Part shown: positions 62,621 to 64,000 of the stretch, in pieces
Layout: each line of letters starts with the position of its first letter
Position numbering within the stretch: the first letter of the stretch is position 1
From: Amblyomma americanum
Lineage: Eukaryota; Arthropoda; Arachnida; Ixodida; Ixodidae
Direction of reading: 5' to 3'
Length of the DNA: 64,000 nucleotides
Assembly (NCBI RefSeq): GCF_052857255.1
Contig: NC_135497.1
Span: forward strand, 117,311,012 to 117,375,011
Notes under the pieces: model-generated
Told to the model about the DNA's origin: nothing
The model's input: the letters and a program-made list of their open reading frames with translations, nothing else
The model's database searches: none
Made by a program: the position numbers and the translations under genes

Positions 62621-62960
62621 GTGTCGCAGAAAAGCCGGTGTCGTCGGCGTCTTTGGCCGTGAGCGAAAAATGGCGCATCTCGGTGGACACCTGAACCGCG
62701 CCGTAAAGGAAGAGATTTTCCTTCCCTTACGGCGCGGTGCGGGTGTCCAGCGAGAATTGTGAGACATGCGTCATTTCCATAAACCAATTTTCATTTCAAT
62801 TTCCTTCCCTTACGGCGTGGTCCGGGTGTCCACCAAGATGTGTTTCCTGAAATTGTCCGGGCAAGGGGTCGCACCAAAGTACGATGGTGTTTCGTGGATT
62901 CCTTGGCAATACTGCAACACGCTGTCGCATCCTGCTCTTAAAGGCGAAGCTTAAGCGTTC
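62621..62960 (+). repeat. bipartite dispersed repeat, copy 2, with inverted module
   Basis: The 5' end (cagaaaagccggtgtcgtcg, then gtgagcgaaaaatggcg) and 3' end (CTTAAAGGCGAAGCTTAAGCG) match the repeat at 37761-38165. The middle carries the GGACACC..CCGCGCCGTAA module three times: direct at 62685, inverted so as to form a 64-bp hairpin ending at 62748, and inverted again at 62800-62832. Confidence 0.55.
62685..62748. repeat. 64-bp palindrome of the GGACACC module
   Basis: Two module copies face each other with essentially no spacer (centre near 62716). About 29 of the first 33 positions pair. Confidence 0.75.
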
Positions 62961-63640
62961 TCCAAAATTTCTCTCCCAATTTTGAGCTTTATTTAGTTGC
63001 TTGCACTAAGGCACCATTGAGCTTGCTGGTCAAGACAAGCCAGAAAACCGGCACTGTTTTGAATAGAGGAAGAATAAATACATTTTAAAGATCTGAAACT
63101 CCAAACACAATTAATCTATTTTTGGGGAGCTATTGCTAAGAGAGCCAAGGCATCTTCAATTTCCTTGTCGCAACAAAATTATTGATGCATTGGGTCTCTG
63201 TTGGTGAGTATTTTGCGTGATTTGAAGCAAGAGAGTGAACCAACTCATTATGACGAATGAGAGGCTTTTCTGGTGCTTTTTAGAGACAATTATGTACACT
63301 TCGGCGCTGAGTGCTCGTTGTTCAGTGAACGCCATGCAGATGATGTGGCACACATATGAGCGTTCGCTTTTGCTGATGATTCAAAGTGCGAGTGCTTGGA
63401 GCCGACAAGCAGCGCTGCCCTTGGGTTAAGTGTTGGCCGACAACGCCGAATGGTGCGCCAGCTGAGACTCAGTGCTCGTAAGTCCAGGAATGCAAAAAAA
63501 ATATGTGGATTAGATCAGCTAATCTAGGATATCTCAAGGAAAAGCTTTCGGCGTTCTTTGTGTTCATTGACATTGGCGTAGACAATGGTCTAGACGCCGA
63601 CTATTCTGAGAAATAAAAGGGTGCATAAATGGCTAAATGG
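62961..63640. other. no gene recognised
   Basis: AT-rich DNA with two short overlapping frames on opposite strands. Nothing was recognised. Confidence 0.5.
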
Positions 63641-63952
63641 CTTCCTGGGTCAGTCGACGCCTCAATCGCGCTTTGAGGTACGTGCCGGTGGTGAGATAGA
63701 GATGTGGGCTGCATGCATTAGCGCTGGCAACTTTGTGGCAGACATGTGGCACTGCAGCAATATAGCCGCAGCGTTCATTGGGTGACCATCCTCTCGCAAT
63801 CAACCATTAACTGCCACCTGCCAGGGTGGCAGGGTGCGCGCTGCCTATCCAGTGCGCGGAACGCAACCAAAGATGTTTTTTTTAATTTTTGCAGTTGGGC
63901 ACAAACGCCACGTACATGAAAGCGAGATTGACGTGTCAACTGACCCAGGAAG
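63641..63952. mobile_element. 312-bp MITE-like element with 47-bp terminal inverted repeats
   Basis: CTTCCTGGGTCAGT (63641-63654) is the exact inverse of ACTGACCCAGGAAG (63939-63952). The similarity continues inward to about 47 bp per side (63641-63687 and 63906-63952), with shared CGTCAATC.CGCTTT-like and GTACGTG.CG blocks. The interior contains the CCACCTGCCAGGGTGG module (63801-63833), itself a hairpin. There is no coding capacity. No clear target duplication is visible in the flanks. Confidence 0.65.
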
Positions 63953-64000
63953 TCAGTTGTGCCACTTTTCTTTCACGAAAATCAACGGCCTCTACAAAGT

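Overview
This window reads as nuclear DNA from a large, repeat-rich arthropod genome, most likely a hard tick (Ixodidae). The evidence is an intron-split gene with canonical GT/AG signals, several tRNA-derived SINE copies closely resembling the tick SINE Ruka, RTE-type and CR1/jockey-type LINE remnants, long (TATG)n and (TA)n arrays, and the absence of any bacterial-style gene packing. The species call is an inference from repeat types remembered from tick sequences; no search was run.

Only one protein-coding gene can be reconstructed with confidence. It is a minus-strand Scratch/Snail-superfamily C2H2 zinc-finger repressor (scratch, scrt). Coding exon 1 (51171-51375) starts with a SNAG-type repressor motif (MPRCYLVKK). 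A phase-1 intron of about 32.3 kb (18880-51170) separates it from exon 2 (17981-18879), which carries the scratch-type linker and all five zinc fingers. The join gives a 367-residue protein with no frame conflict. A TATA box (51595-51601) lies about 220 bp upstream of the ATG in a CpG-rich segment, giving a plausible core promoter and a 5'UTR of about 190 nt. Because the gene runs right to left, 51.6-64 kb is its upstream flank and 1-17.98 kb its downstream flank. One further possible exon of an unidentified gene lies on the minus strand near 4728-4874.

The rest is repeat landscape. Ruka-like SINE copies lie at 27.8, 48.7, 49.3, 53.8, 56.5, 57.0 and 59.0 kb. A second tRNA-headed SINE family lies at 6.3-7.3 kb and 22.4-23.2 kb, and in several copies its 3' end runs straight into a microsatellite. 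LINE remnants are RTE-like (2.5-3.2 and 34.3 kb), I/R1-like (32.3-32.8 kb) and CR1/jockey-like (45.6-46.4 and 58.0-59.0 kb). Inverted-repeat DNA elements include a TTAA-flanked piggyBac-type MITE (25.35-25.64 kb), a foldback element of about 780 bp (29.1-29.9 kb), a 128-bp palindrome (42.25-42.38 kb) and a 312-bp terminal-inverted-repeat element at the right edge (63.64-63.95 kb). Two further repeats (37.76-38.17 and 62.62-62.96 kb) share their ends but carry different palindromic modules, and those modules recur elsewhere in the window.

No novel enzymatic or defence system is visible. The noteworthy items are the reconstructed scratch locus with its promoter and giant intron, and the modular, nested and palindromic non-autonomous repeats.
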